The notes under the pieces were generated by a model that was not told the DNA's origin, searched no databases, and saw only the letters and a program-made list of their open reading frames with translations. A stretch of 15,654 nucleotides of DNA, from contig JAAKFC010000015.1 of assembly GCA_011065225.1 (NCBI GenBank), positions 1 to 15,654 on the forward strand. The letters run 5' to 3'. This DNA comes from Chlamydiota bacterium (GTDB taxonomy: Bacteria; Chlamydiota; Chlamydiia; Chlamydiales; Rhabdochlamydiaceae). This document shows positions 8,075-14,893 of this stretch, one piece after another (within the stretch, counting starts at the first letter, position 1; every line of letters begins with the position of its first letter). A program made the position numbers and the translations under genes.

Positions 8075-9363
8075 TTTCCTACCTTTTTTAAAATGCTGTG
8101 TATTTTGTTGAACTTTTCTGCATTCTTCTGAATTGCATCTGCAGCTATTTTTTCTAATTTAGAGATATTTTTCAAATCTCCACTATCTAAGGAAATTTCT
8201 TCTGAAAGATCTACTTGGATACGGACATATTGTTCCTCTTCGAGCATAGTTTTCACACCAGAATCTACTTGAGAAGAACTCCCAAAACACGCAGTGTTGA
8301 AAATCGATTTTGCCCAATGTACTGTACCAAAATGTTTGGTAGAAGCCAGGGGTTTTAAAAATTCCCCTGTTCCTAAAGAAACACAAAATAAATCCTCTCG
8401 ACGATATCCCATTCTTAGGGCTTGAAAAATTAATTCTAGGGTGGGGTTATTCATACATACTCCACCATCAATGAACTCTTCCTGGCTAATATCAAATGCT
8501 GGAAAATAGGTGGGTGCTGCTGAAGAAGCGCGTGCTGCTTGCCACACAGGAATATCAGGAGCAATTCTTCTTTCTGCATGAAATTTGCTCCAAAGTTGAT
8601 GTTTCATTTTGGATGTATTAAAGCTAGTGGCAAAAACCTCAATGGGAAGAAGTTGAGAAAGTCTGAGATTTCCAAATCGTTCTTTCAGCACTCCTTCAAT
8701 TCCCTCTGCAGAGTATTTGGGCTGAACTTGTTGACGAATTATTTCAAAGTCTGAAGAGATTTGAAGAGCGTTATTTTTTCGCTTCAACTTGACTATTTTA
8801 GCTCCAAGAACATGAGCAGAAAAAGAAGTGGATTCGTCATCAATACTGAGTTGAAGGCCTGCTATTCGCGGATCAGAAAGGAGCTTTGATTTAGGTAGAT
8901 CAGGGAATTGCAAAGTATAAAATTCACCATCAAATTTAATATCTGTTAAATCGATTTTTCCAGTGTTACAAGTCTTTGGTGGCTGGGGGACTTGAAAAAT
9001 TCGCTTGCTGAATTTAGGGTTTACGTAAAAGTCTAATACCTCTTTTGCAGTATATTTGGGCCTCTTGGGGTTGTGCGGATCTGGAAGAGAAAGCCCAAGT
9101 CCTAAAATTCCCCCAGTAGATGTTCCCGCAATCATATCAAAGCTTTGAGCAATGGGTATTTTTGTTATTTCTTCAATTTTTTGAAGAAATTTTCCAGGTA
9201 TAATACCGCGAATACCTCCGCCATCAATGGATAGAAGGCAGCAGTGCCGTTGTAGGTAATTTGAGGTAGAAAAAAGTCTAAGGTTGATTGGAAAAGATTT
9301 AAGAGACCGAGAAATACCTGAGCATAATACGTTCAAATGAAAGATCTTCTTGAATAATGCCAA
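8065..9363 (-). CDS. Patatin-like phospholipase with mitochondrial-presequence-like N-terminus
   Basis: Predicted lipid acyl hydrolase (phospholipase A type) with the Ser-Asp dyad of patatins. Of 432 residues, the oxyanion loop SIDGGGIRG is at 45-53, the nucleophile motif GTSTG at 80-84 (Ser82), and the Asp of DGG at 299-301 (Asp299), so it looks catalytically intact. Similar domains occur in rickettsial and legionella effectors and in CBASS CapV; no cyclase gene is nearby. The first 46 residues hold six Arg/Lys and no acidic residue, and residues 29-38 (RLFSTSNYLQ) fit the mitochondrial R-10 two-step processing motif. No ATG exists upstream of Ser82's motif except Met77; the reading frame begins with TTG at 9363, with only a weak SD, and a second TTG nine codons in is an alternative. 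In the 255 bp upstream, before ndk, I see no gene and no convincing promoter. The 3' end overlaps the LRR gene by 10 nt, so the two are likely translated together. Confidence 0.88.
   Translation of the reverse strand: MALFKKIFHLNVLCSGISRSLKSFPINLRLFSTSNYLQRHCCLLSIDGGGIRGIIPGKFLQKIEEITKIPIAQSFDMIAGTSTGGILGLGLSLPDPHNPKRPKYTAKEVLDFYVNPKFSKRIFQVPQPPKTCNTGKIDLTDIKFDGEFYTLQFPDLPKSKLLSDPRIAGLQLSIDDESTSFSAHVLGAKIVKLKRKNNALQISSDFEIIRQQVQPKYSAEGIEGVLKERFGNLRLSQLLPIEVFATSFNTSKMKHQLWSKFHAERRIAPDIPVWQAARASSAAPTYFPAFDISQEEFIDGGVCMNNPTLELIFQALRMGYRREDLFCVSLGTGEFLKPLASTKHFGTVHWAKSIFNTACFGSSSQVDSGVKTMLEEEQYVRIQVDLSEEISLDSGDLKNISKLEKIAADAIQKNAEKFNKIHSILKKVGKCY
8078..8085 (-). promoter_or_regulatory. Ribosome binding site of the LRR gene inside the patatin 3' end region
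   Basis: On the minus strand AAGGTAGG lies three bases before the ATG (8074), within the last codons of the patatin-like gene. It supports the chosen start of the LRR protein, and therefore the reality of its presequence-like leader. Confidence 0.65.
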
Positions 9364-9618
9364 AAAGGCGGTTTCGCTAATTAGTTGAGATTAGCTTTGC
9401 GCATTTTCTGCAAAATCAACCTTTATTTCTAGATTCCTGCCATTTTACTTTTCTCCACATAAATAGCAAAGAAATTCTTTTGCTTTTCTGAGCCTTTATC
9501 AAAGTCGAAAATGTTGCATGCTCGCATTCAGCCTGTCTCTATCTCTTCCCCCTAAGAATTCTTCCATTGGATAATCTCATTGCTGGAGAAGCAAATATAC
9601 AAGTTTTTTTGTCTCACA

Positions 9619-10044
9619 TTAGCGAGAAAAAATTTCTTGTGGCTTGAAGAAAAAGGTGATTTCCTCCTTGGCATTTTCAGGGCTGTCTGAGCCGTGGATC
9701 GCATTTTTGTCGATGGTCTTGGCAAAATCAGCGCGGATGGTTCCGGGAGCTGCATCTTTGGGATTTGTAGCGCCCATGAGGTCGCGGTTTTTTGCAATGG
9801 CATTTTCTCCTTCGAGAACTGTGATGAGGACGGGGCCTGTAGTCATGAAAGAAATGAGTTCTTCGAAAAAAGGGCGATGCGCATGAACATTGTAAAAGGC
9901 TTTGGTTTGTTCAGTGGAAAGAAACAGCATTTTGGCAGCGATAACTTTAAGGCCAGCTTTTTCAAAGCGGCTGAGGATTTCGCCAATATTGTTGCTGCTC
10001 ACAGCATCTGGCTTAATAATCGAGAGGGTTTGCTCAATTGTCAT
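9619..10044 (-). CDS. ndk: Nucleoside diphosphate kinase
   Basis: Transfers the gamma-phosphate of ATP to NDPs through a phosphohistidine, balancing the NTP and dNTP pools in the cytoplasm. At 141 residues it is full length for a bacterial Ndk. Seen: TLSIIKPDAV with Lys11, RPFFEELISFMTTGPVLITVLEGENAI in the middle, NRDLMGATNPKDAAPGTIR (86-104), and the active-site block NAIHGSDS (114-121) with His117. AAGGAG (10054-10059, minus strand) precedes the ATG by nine bases. It is divergent from the GT9 gene, with only 50 bp between the starts. The nearby NTT translocase makes an Ndk functionally sensible, because imported ATP can charge the other nucleotides. Confidence 0.98.
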   Translation of the reverse strand: MTIEQTLSIIKPDAVSSNNIGEILSRFEKAGLKVIAAKMLFLSTEQTKAFYNVHAHRPFFEELISFMTTGPVLITVLEGENAIAKNRDLMGATNPKDAAPGTIRADFAKTIDKNAIHGSDSPENAKEEITFFFKPQEIFSR

Positions 10045-10094
10045 TTTTAAATACTCCTTGATCTAGTGAAGGGGATATTATAGACTTCTTCTTC
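10045..10094. promoter_or_regulatory. Short divergent intergenic region between ndk and the GT9 gene
   Basis: Fifty bases must hold the 5' signals of both genes. The ndk side has a clear SD. On the plus side TATTAT (10076-10081) is a possible -10 box, but it is only 13 bases from the GT9 ATG and no matching -35 is obvious; GAAGGGGA (10068-10075) is too far from the ATG for a normal SD. The GT9 start is therefore chosen mainly on protein similarity. Confidence 0.35.
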
Positions 10095-11189
10095 ATGGAA
10101 AAGCAATATAAAAGAATCCTCGTCATCAAGTTGCGCCATTTAGGTGATGTCCTTTTATCAACCCCCGTCTTTAGCAATTTGCAAAATGCTTTTCCAGATG
10201 CATTAATTGATGCCTATATTTGGAAAGAAGCAGAACCTATGCTGGCTGGGCATCCGGCCATTTCGGGTTTTCATTTTCATGATCGGAAGTGGAAAAGTTT
10301 GCCACTGTTTTTGCGCTATAGAAAAGAATGGCAGCTCTTGGGTCAAATTCGAAAGGAAAAATATGATTTAGTTCTCAATCTCACAGAGGGTGATCGCGGG
10401 GCAATAGCGGCTTTTTTTAGTGGAGCTAAAGTCAAGGTGGGTGTAGATCCTGGGAAGAAAACAACGAGAGCAATTTTTACCCATTTGGTCAAGCCTTGTC
10501 CCACTCCGCGCCATACGGTGGAAAGGGATCTTGACGCTTTGAGAAAAATGGGAATTTTTCCGAGGCCAAATGAAAGGAATCTCTTTTTTTATATTTCTCA
10601 GGAAGCAAAAGAGAAAGCGCATGAGCTTGTCGGGGATAGTCCTTATGTAGTTGTGCATGCCGCTGCAAGATGGAAATTCAAATGCCTTCCTCCAAAATTA
10701 ATGGCAGAAATTTGCAATCGGTTGGGAAAACGCGTTGTGCTCACAGGCGCTCATTCTGAGCGAGATTTTGTGCAGCAAGTAGCTGATCATGCGAGCTCTG
10801 AGATTCTCAATCTTGCAGGGAAAACAAATCTCAAAGAGATGGGGGCCCTCCTTGTAAAATCTAAAGGCCTTATTACAGTCGATTCGGTAGCACTTCATAT
10901 GGCTTCAGCGCTCAAAGTTCCCGTTGTTGCTCTATTTGGTCCTACATCAGAACTGAATTGGGGGCCTTGGATGCATCCTTGCGGTGCTGTAGTCGTACAA
11001 GATTATTCTTGTCGCCCTTGTCGGTTAGATGGATGTGGAGGAAGTAAGATGAGCGATTGTCTTTGGACAATTTCTCCCGAAGAAGTAGCCTATGCTTTTG
11101 AACGTGTTGCCTCTGGCGTGACAGCTGAAGAGACTTCTGCTTCTTCGCTCTTTGTCTTGAATTCTTTTGAGATGAATCGAACCGAATAG
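10095..11189 (+). CDS. Glycosyltransferase family 9 (heptosyltransferase III / WaaQ-like)
   Basis: Predicted ADP-heptose:LPS heptosyltransferase of the GT9 family, acting at the cytoplasmic face of the inner membrane in LPS core assembly. Of 364 residues, the N-terminal Rossmann half starts ILVIKLRHLGDVLLSTPV (8-25), the family's acceptor-side motif. The C-terminal half has NLAGKTNLKEMGALL (239-253), TVDSVALHMASALKVPVVAL (261-280, with Asp263 and His268), and FGPTSELNWGPW (281-292). A Cys-rich tail block, CRPCRLDGCGGSKMSDCL (306-323), is typical of the RfaQ/WaaQ-like subgroup. Residues after about 340 (VTAEETSASS...) are not conserved-looking and overlap the convergent NTT gene for 100 nt. 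The donor sugar cannot be read from sequence; heptose is the family default. Chlamydiaceae LPS has no heptose, so this gene points to a chlamydia-related organism with a larger core. Confidence 0.9.
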   Translation: MEKQYKRILVIKLRHLGDVLLSTPVFSNLQNAFPDALIDAYIWKEAEPMLAGHPAISGFHFHDRKWKSLPLFLRYRKEWQLLGQIRKEKYDLVLNLTEGDRGAIAAFFSGAKVKVGVDPGKKTTRAIFTHLVKPCPTPRHTVERDLDALRKMGIFPRPNERNLFFYISQEAKEKAHELVGDSPYVVVHAAARWKFKCLPPKLMAEICNRLGKRVVLTGAHSERDFVQQVADHASSEILNLAGKTNLKEMGALLVKSKGLITVDSVALHMASALKVPVVALFGPTSELNWGPWMHPCGAVVVQDYSCRPCRLDGCGGSKMSDCLWTISPEEVAYAFERVASGVTAEETSASSLFVLNSFEMNRTE

Positions 11190-12637
11190 ATCCAAGCTGC
11201 AAATACAATCATCAATATCCCTGCAATATAAGGAGCGGAAAGAGAAATGCTGCCAAGGCCCAAAATCATCCCTTGATAGGTAAGTGAAGCCCCCGATTTC
11301 CCCACTCCTGACCCAAGACCGTCGATAGCGGCTTTTCCGCGCAAGCGCGATTCTGAATCGAGTGCAAGGAAGGCTAGCTCTTTTGAGGCGTCAAAAACAG
11401 AATATTTGCCCGCCTTGGAGATGCAATTTTGTACTGAGCCAAAATAAACGGTGAGTATAAAAGGTGTTGTGCCAAAGAGAGAGAGAGCAATTCCTGTCAG
11501 GGCATTTTCAAAGAAGATGAAGCTGAAGAACCCGATTGCCATGAACACCATGATCGCTGGCGTGAGAATCGCAACAAAGGTCCAACCGAGGCGGCGGATC
11601 ATAATGGAGAACAAGAGCCCTCCAAATGTTGCGATACAGCCGATTCCGATCGTCACCTGGTTCATGTGATGCAGCATCTCATTGGGATTGGTAAAATGTT
11701 TTTTGAGTTGTGCTTTCCAGAGGATATCGGTGAAGTTGATGGCGATGTTATAGCCAAGAACGAGCAGCGCCAGGCAGGTGAGGTATCTCGACTTAGAGAT
11801 GTAGCGAATGCAATCGCGCAAGGAAAGACGCTTTTTGCCCGTCTTTTTGACGGATTCGGCATGGCTATCAGTGGCGTGCTCTTCAAAGGGGATGACTTTC
11901 CGGTTGATCCAATAGAAGACGCCCATTGCAGCTACGGCAAAGAAGCTGATTAAAAGGCTCAATTTAATAAGAGATTGTTGCCATAGATCTGCAGACATTT
12001 CAGTGGGCGAAGAAAGGGTGTTTTGGACGAAGAAGATTGCCAAAAATCCTCCTAGGATAGGAGCCATATTGGATCCGATGTTGAAAATGCCATAACACCG
12101 TTTGGCTTGCGAAAGAGGAGTGATGTCATTAGCAAAGCCCCAGAAAAGGATGGTAAGGACGAGTATGGACCAGAGCTCTGAGATGATATAAAACATTGTG
12201 AATGTCCAGTTGCAGACCATAGTGATGAGGCCCGAAAATCCATCAGGTAGTGTCGCGCGCAAATGGTCTGAAAGATCCGTAAAGTTGAGGAATTCGCTAT
12301 TGGGAAAGATGAAGAAGGCGAACAGGAGGAAATAAGTGACAAAACCTCCCACAAGTATATAAAAGACTTTCTCGCGATTGAAATAACTGCGTAACTTGGT
12401 ATAAGCCCAGGTGCCAATGATAGCTCCGGGGAGCATACCCCAAACCTTGATGAAAGGGAGGACTTCAGCGCCCGATTCTTTGGCTGTTAGGATGACCGTA
12501 TCCTTGAGATTGCGTAAAACGCTATAGCAGACGCACAAAAGGGCCATCAGAAGAAGCATCGATAGGACTTTTTTTATTTCATTTCTGTGAACTGGCCAGG
12601 CAATTTGGCGCCAAACACTAAAGTTTTTTTCCGTCAT
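11090..12637 (-). CDS. ntt: ATP/ADP translocase family nucleotide transporter (TLC/NTT)
   Basis: Inner-membrane nucleotide transporter of the family used by Chlamydiae, Rickettsiae and plastids to take nucleotides from the host, often as ATP/ADP exchange. 515 residues with about 11-12 hydrophobic segments. Seen: WPVHRNEIKKVLSM, LRNLKDTVILTAKESGAE (41-58, with Lys45), IISELWSILVLTILFWGFAN (151-170, with Glu154), and ELAFLALDSESRLRGKAAID (420-439, with Lys435). These match the positions of charged residues known to matter in plant NTT1, favouring nucleotide exchange, although paralogues with other substrates (NTP/H+ or NAD) share most motifs. The last 28 residues are hydrophilic and lie opposite the GT9 3' end. 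The start codon sits at the edge of the 12636-12801 inverted-repeat element, and no good SD is visible (GGGATAGTCTC precedes the ATG). Confidence 0.96.
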   Translation of the reverse strand: MTEKNFSVWRQIAWPVHRNEIKKVLSMLLLMALLCVCYSVLRNLKDTVILTAKESGAEVLPFIKVWGMLPGAIIGTWAYTKLRSYFNREKVFYILVGGFVTYFLLFAFFIFPNSEFLNFTDLSDHLRATLPDGFSGLITMVCNWTFTMFYIISELWSILVLTILFWGFANDITPLSQAKRCYGIFNIGSNMAPILGGFLAIFFVQNTLSSPTEMSADLWQQSLIKLSLLISFFAVAAMGVFYWINRKVIPFEEHATDSHAESVKKTGKKRLSLRDCIRYISKSRYLTCLALLVLGYNIAINFTDILWKAQLKKHFTNPNEMLHHMNQVTIGIGCIATFGGLLFSIMIRRLGWTFVAILTPAIMVFMAIGFFSFIFFENALTGIALSLFGTTPFILTVYFGSVQNCISKAGKYSVFDASKELAFLALDSESRLRGKAAIDGLGSGVGKSGASLTYQGMILGLGSISLSAPYIAGILMIVFAAWIYSVRFISKEFKTKSEEAEVSSAVTPEATRSKA

Positions 12638-12801
12638 GAGACTATCCCGCTATTTGAAGAATTTGATTTTTTAATGGATTTTTTTGCAGATTTTTGATTC
12701 ACTTCGCAGGACATACTTGGCAAAGTAGGCCAAGAAGTGAAGCAGAAAGATGGATAAAAAGACTCAAAAAGCATGTTTTTCAAATAGTGGGATAGTCTCA
12801 T
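12636..12801. repeat. Near-palindromic element (MITE-like) between lptB and the NTT gene
   Basis: The termini 12638-12658 (gagactatcccgctatttgaa) and 12779-12799 are inverted repeats with one mismatch over 21 bp, flanked on both sides by AT. The interior is also roughly palindromic: cacttc recurs in both halves at about the same distance from the ends (47 and 45 nt), tcacttc (12699-12705) faces gaagtga (12734-12740), and the apex is a 6-bp stem, cttggc/gccaag (12716-12721, 12729-12734). The whole 162 bp can fold as one long imperfect hairpin. It has no ORF. The left end touches the NTT start codon and the right end supplies part of the lptB stop codon. It looks like a miniature inverted-repeat transposable element. 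A long regulatory hairpin or attenuator between the two genes is the alternative. Confidence 0.85.
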
Positions 12802-13538
12802 AACCTAAAATCTTCTCCAAAATACGTTGATCTTGCTTCCTTATTTTCTAAAAGTTCATTTACTGACCCAGACATCAGCACTTTTCCTTCTTGGATTAAA
12901 TAGCTGCGATCGACAATCGAGAAAATCTCCCTTGCGTTGTGGTCGGTGATCAAAATACTGATTCCTTTTTGTCTGAGGTGGCGGATCATCTTTTTCACAT
13001 CATTGACGGCTAAGGGATCGATGTTTGCAAAAGGCTCGTCGAGGAGTAAAAGGGAAGGCTCGGTGACAAGGGCTCTTGTGATTTCTAGGCGGCGCCGCTC
13101 ACCACCCGACAGGTTGATGGCTTTTTTCTTTGCTAGCTTTTCGAGATGAAGTTCGCCAAGGAGCTCTTCGAGTTTTCGTTTCCTCATAACGCGAGAAAGA
13201 GAAAGAGTCTCTAAGATGCAGAGGATGTTTTCTTCTACCGTTAAATAGCGAAAGATCGAGGGTTCTTGCGCGAGATATCCCATTCCAAGTTGTGCTCTTT
13301 TGTGGATGGGGCTTTCTGTCACATCTTGATTTTTGAAAAAGACTCTACCCGACTCTGGCTGAATAAGACCAATCGTTATGTAAAAAGCGGTTGTTTTTCC
13401 TGCGCCATTTGGACCGAGAAGACCTACCACTTCTCCTTCACGTACTTGAAAGGAAAGACCTGAAACCACAAACCGCCCACTGTATTTTTTCGTCAAGTTT
13501 TGCACTTTGAGGATGATTGGATTTGCTACTTCGCTCAT
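12798..13538 (-). CDS. lptB: LPS export ABC transporter ATP-binding protein LptB
   Basis: ATPase of the LptBFGC complex that drives extraction of LPS from the inner membrane towards the LptA bridge. 246 residues. Seen: Walker A GPNGAGKTT (42-50), the LptB-type Q-loop region YLAQEPSIFRYLTVEENI (88-105), ABC signature LSGGE (143-147), Walker B LLLLDEP (163-169) and switch histidine in ITDHNAREIF (197-206, His200). Its start overlaps the LptA-like gene's stop (ATGA), so translation is probably coupled. GAGG precedes the ATG. The stop TGA (12798-12800) falls within the right arm of the inverted-repeat element. The membrane partners LptF/G are not in this window. Confidence 0.97.
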   Translation of the reverse strand: MSEVANPIILKVQNLTKKYSGRFVVSGLSFQVREGEVVGLLGPNGAGKTTAFYITIGLIQPESGRVFFKNQDVTESPIHKRAQLGMGYLAQEPSIFRYLTVEENILCILETLSLSRVMRKRKLEELLGELHLEKLAKKKAINLSGGERRRLEITRALVTEPSLLLLDEPFANIDPLAVNDVKKMIRHLRQKGISILITDHNAREIFSIVDRSYLIQEGKVLMSGSVNELLENKEARSTYFGEDFRL

Positions 13539-14893
13539 GAAGGCCTCTTTTGTTGATAAAAGGGAAAGAGTTTTTTTAAGAGAATATTTTCCACACTGGA
13601 AAAGGCGAAGCGGACATTGCCTACACCTTTGATTTTTTCTCCATTATCAGTATGCGTAATATGGATCTCTTTAGCGCAGATGGAGAGTTCTTGCTGCTGA
13701 TCCCAGAAGAGAACATGGTTCCCATCCTGGGCAGAAAGGACTATTTTCTTTTCTTCTGGGAAGTAGACAAATTGATCTGCCACAGCGCAGCGCAAAGCTT
13801 CTTCAATAGAAGTGAGCTGGATATTGCCAAAAAGAAGGAGTTTTTGTGGGGTGATCGAGCGTCCAACACTTGTATACTTGAGTTGTGCTTGATCGGCACG
13901 CAGCTTCATTTTATCATGAAAGTATTCGAGGGGCTCTTCAGGGGGGCTTTCCAATGTGAGGACAAGTCTGTCTTGATCGAGTTGCATCTGCCCATAACAG
14001 ACGAGTAAATGCTGCAAACCGTCGTTAAGATTGGATTTGAGCTCGGTTTTTCCTTTTGCAGTGATACTGCTTAAAATCCATTTTCCATCTTCTTGTTTTT
14101 GTCTGAGTTCTACTTCGTCATCGCAGTGGATATCGCCCACACCATGGTCGTGCACAGATACATTTCCTTTCAGTGTGAGGATTTGTGGTGCTTGTTCCCA
14201 GATGAGTTTATTGCAAGAAAATTGTACAGATTCGCTCTCACTAAAAGCCGAAGACATCAATTTCCCTGTGGGAGTTGTGAGGATCATCTTAGCACTATCT
14301 GGCAGGATCTCTACCCGCTCGGCTTCAATGTGGTCATCGTAGTGGGTGAGAACACAATGTGGGCTTGCCCATATATAAGGAGTTTTTGTGTTGGAATAGG
14401 TAGCACTATCTGCGGTGAGCAAAAAATCTTTTCCATACTGCATTTGCACAGAATCATGAGCTTCGATTTTTGACACTTTGAGTGCATTAGAGTCTCGAAT
14501 GAATTCAATTTCTGCTTCTTTGCTCGTTAAAGAAAGTAGACCTGCTTGGAGATTGTCAAATCGGATCATTTCACCAATCTTAGGAGACAGTTTTCCTTTG
14601 AGACCATTGAAGTCGAAGTCAGCGCGGGCGCAAAAAATTTTTCCACGATTTTTCAGAGTGATGAGCACATCATCGCGCAAATGGATGGATGTGAAAGGAC
14701 TTCCTTCCTCATCACGCAAAAGACGTGCATTGCCAGATTCCATCTGTCCAAGAGCGTGCTGGAGTTTCACTGCTCCATTGAGAACGAGAGCGTTACCATC
14801 GTAGGAAGCTTTATTCGAAGAAATGGAGGAAGTATTGATCTCGGCGCTTAAGAAGAGAGGGAAGAGAAGAGAGAGCAGTAAGTAGTGTTTCAT
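13535..14893 (-). CDS. lptA: LptA/OstA-like periplasmic LPS-transport protein, enlarged
   Basis: Predicted periplasmic protein with OstA-type beta-jellyroll repeats that carries LPS from inner to outer membrane. 452 residues with a Sec signal peptide (MKHYLLLSLLFPLFLSA, cleavage likely after Ala17). OstA-like strands occur three times: ISSNKASYDGNALVLNGAV (24-42), CNKLIWEQAPQILTLKGNV (227-245), and RADQAQLKYTSVGR...KLLLFGNIQ (332-359), with a final ITHTDNGEKIKGVGNVRF (412-429). E. coli LptA is about 185 residues, so this protein could build more of the bridge within one chain. It lies between the LptC-like gene and lptB, with 4-nt ATGA overlaps on both sides. The family call rests on repeat pattern plus gene order, so an LptA/LptD-N-like protein of chlamydial type is the safest wording. 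Confidence 0.8.
   Translation of the reverse strand: MKHYLLLSLLFPLFLSAEINTSSISSNKASYDGNALVLNGAVKLQHALGQMESGNARLLRDEEGSPFTSIHLRDDVLITLKNRGKIFCARADFDFNGLKGKLSPKIGEMIRFDNLQAGLLSLTSKEAEIEFIRDSNALKVSKIEAHDSVQMQYGKDFLLTADSATYSNTKTPYIWASPHCVLTHYDDHIEAERVEILPDSAKMILTTPTGKLMSSAFSESESVQFSCNKLIWEQAPQILTLKGNVSVHDHGVGDIHCDDEVELRQKQEDGKWILSSITAKGKTELKSNLNDGLQHLLVCYGQMQLDQDRLVLTLESPPEEPLEYFHDKMKLRADQAQLKYTSVGRSITPQKLLLFGNIQLTSIEEALRCAVADQFVYFPEEKKIVLSAQDGNHVLFWDQQQELSICAKEIHITHTDNGEKIKGVGNVRFAFSSVENILLKKLFPFYQQKRPS

Noticed and set aside
8065..9363. Patatin-like protein as a CBASS effector (CapV type)
   Set aside because: No CD-NTase/cyclase, E1/E2/JAB or HORMA/TRIP13 gene lies beside it; its partner is an LRR protein, and it has a long basic leader that CapV proteins do not need.
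6908..9363. Eukaryotic contamination as the source of the presequence-like genes
   Set aside because: The genes are intronless, overlap by 10 nt in operon fashion, have a bacterial SD, and sit without a break between clear chlamydia-type core genes.
9464..9483. Possible terminator of ndk (agcaaagaa/ttcttttgct)
   Set aside because: The stem is A+T-rich, needs a bulge, is only about eight pairs and is 135 bases beyond the ndk stop, with no following T run on the minus strand.
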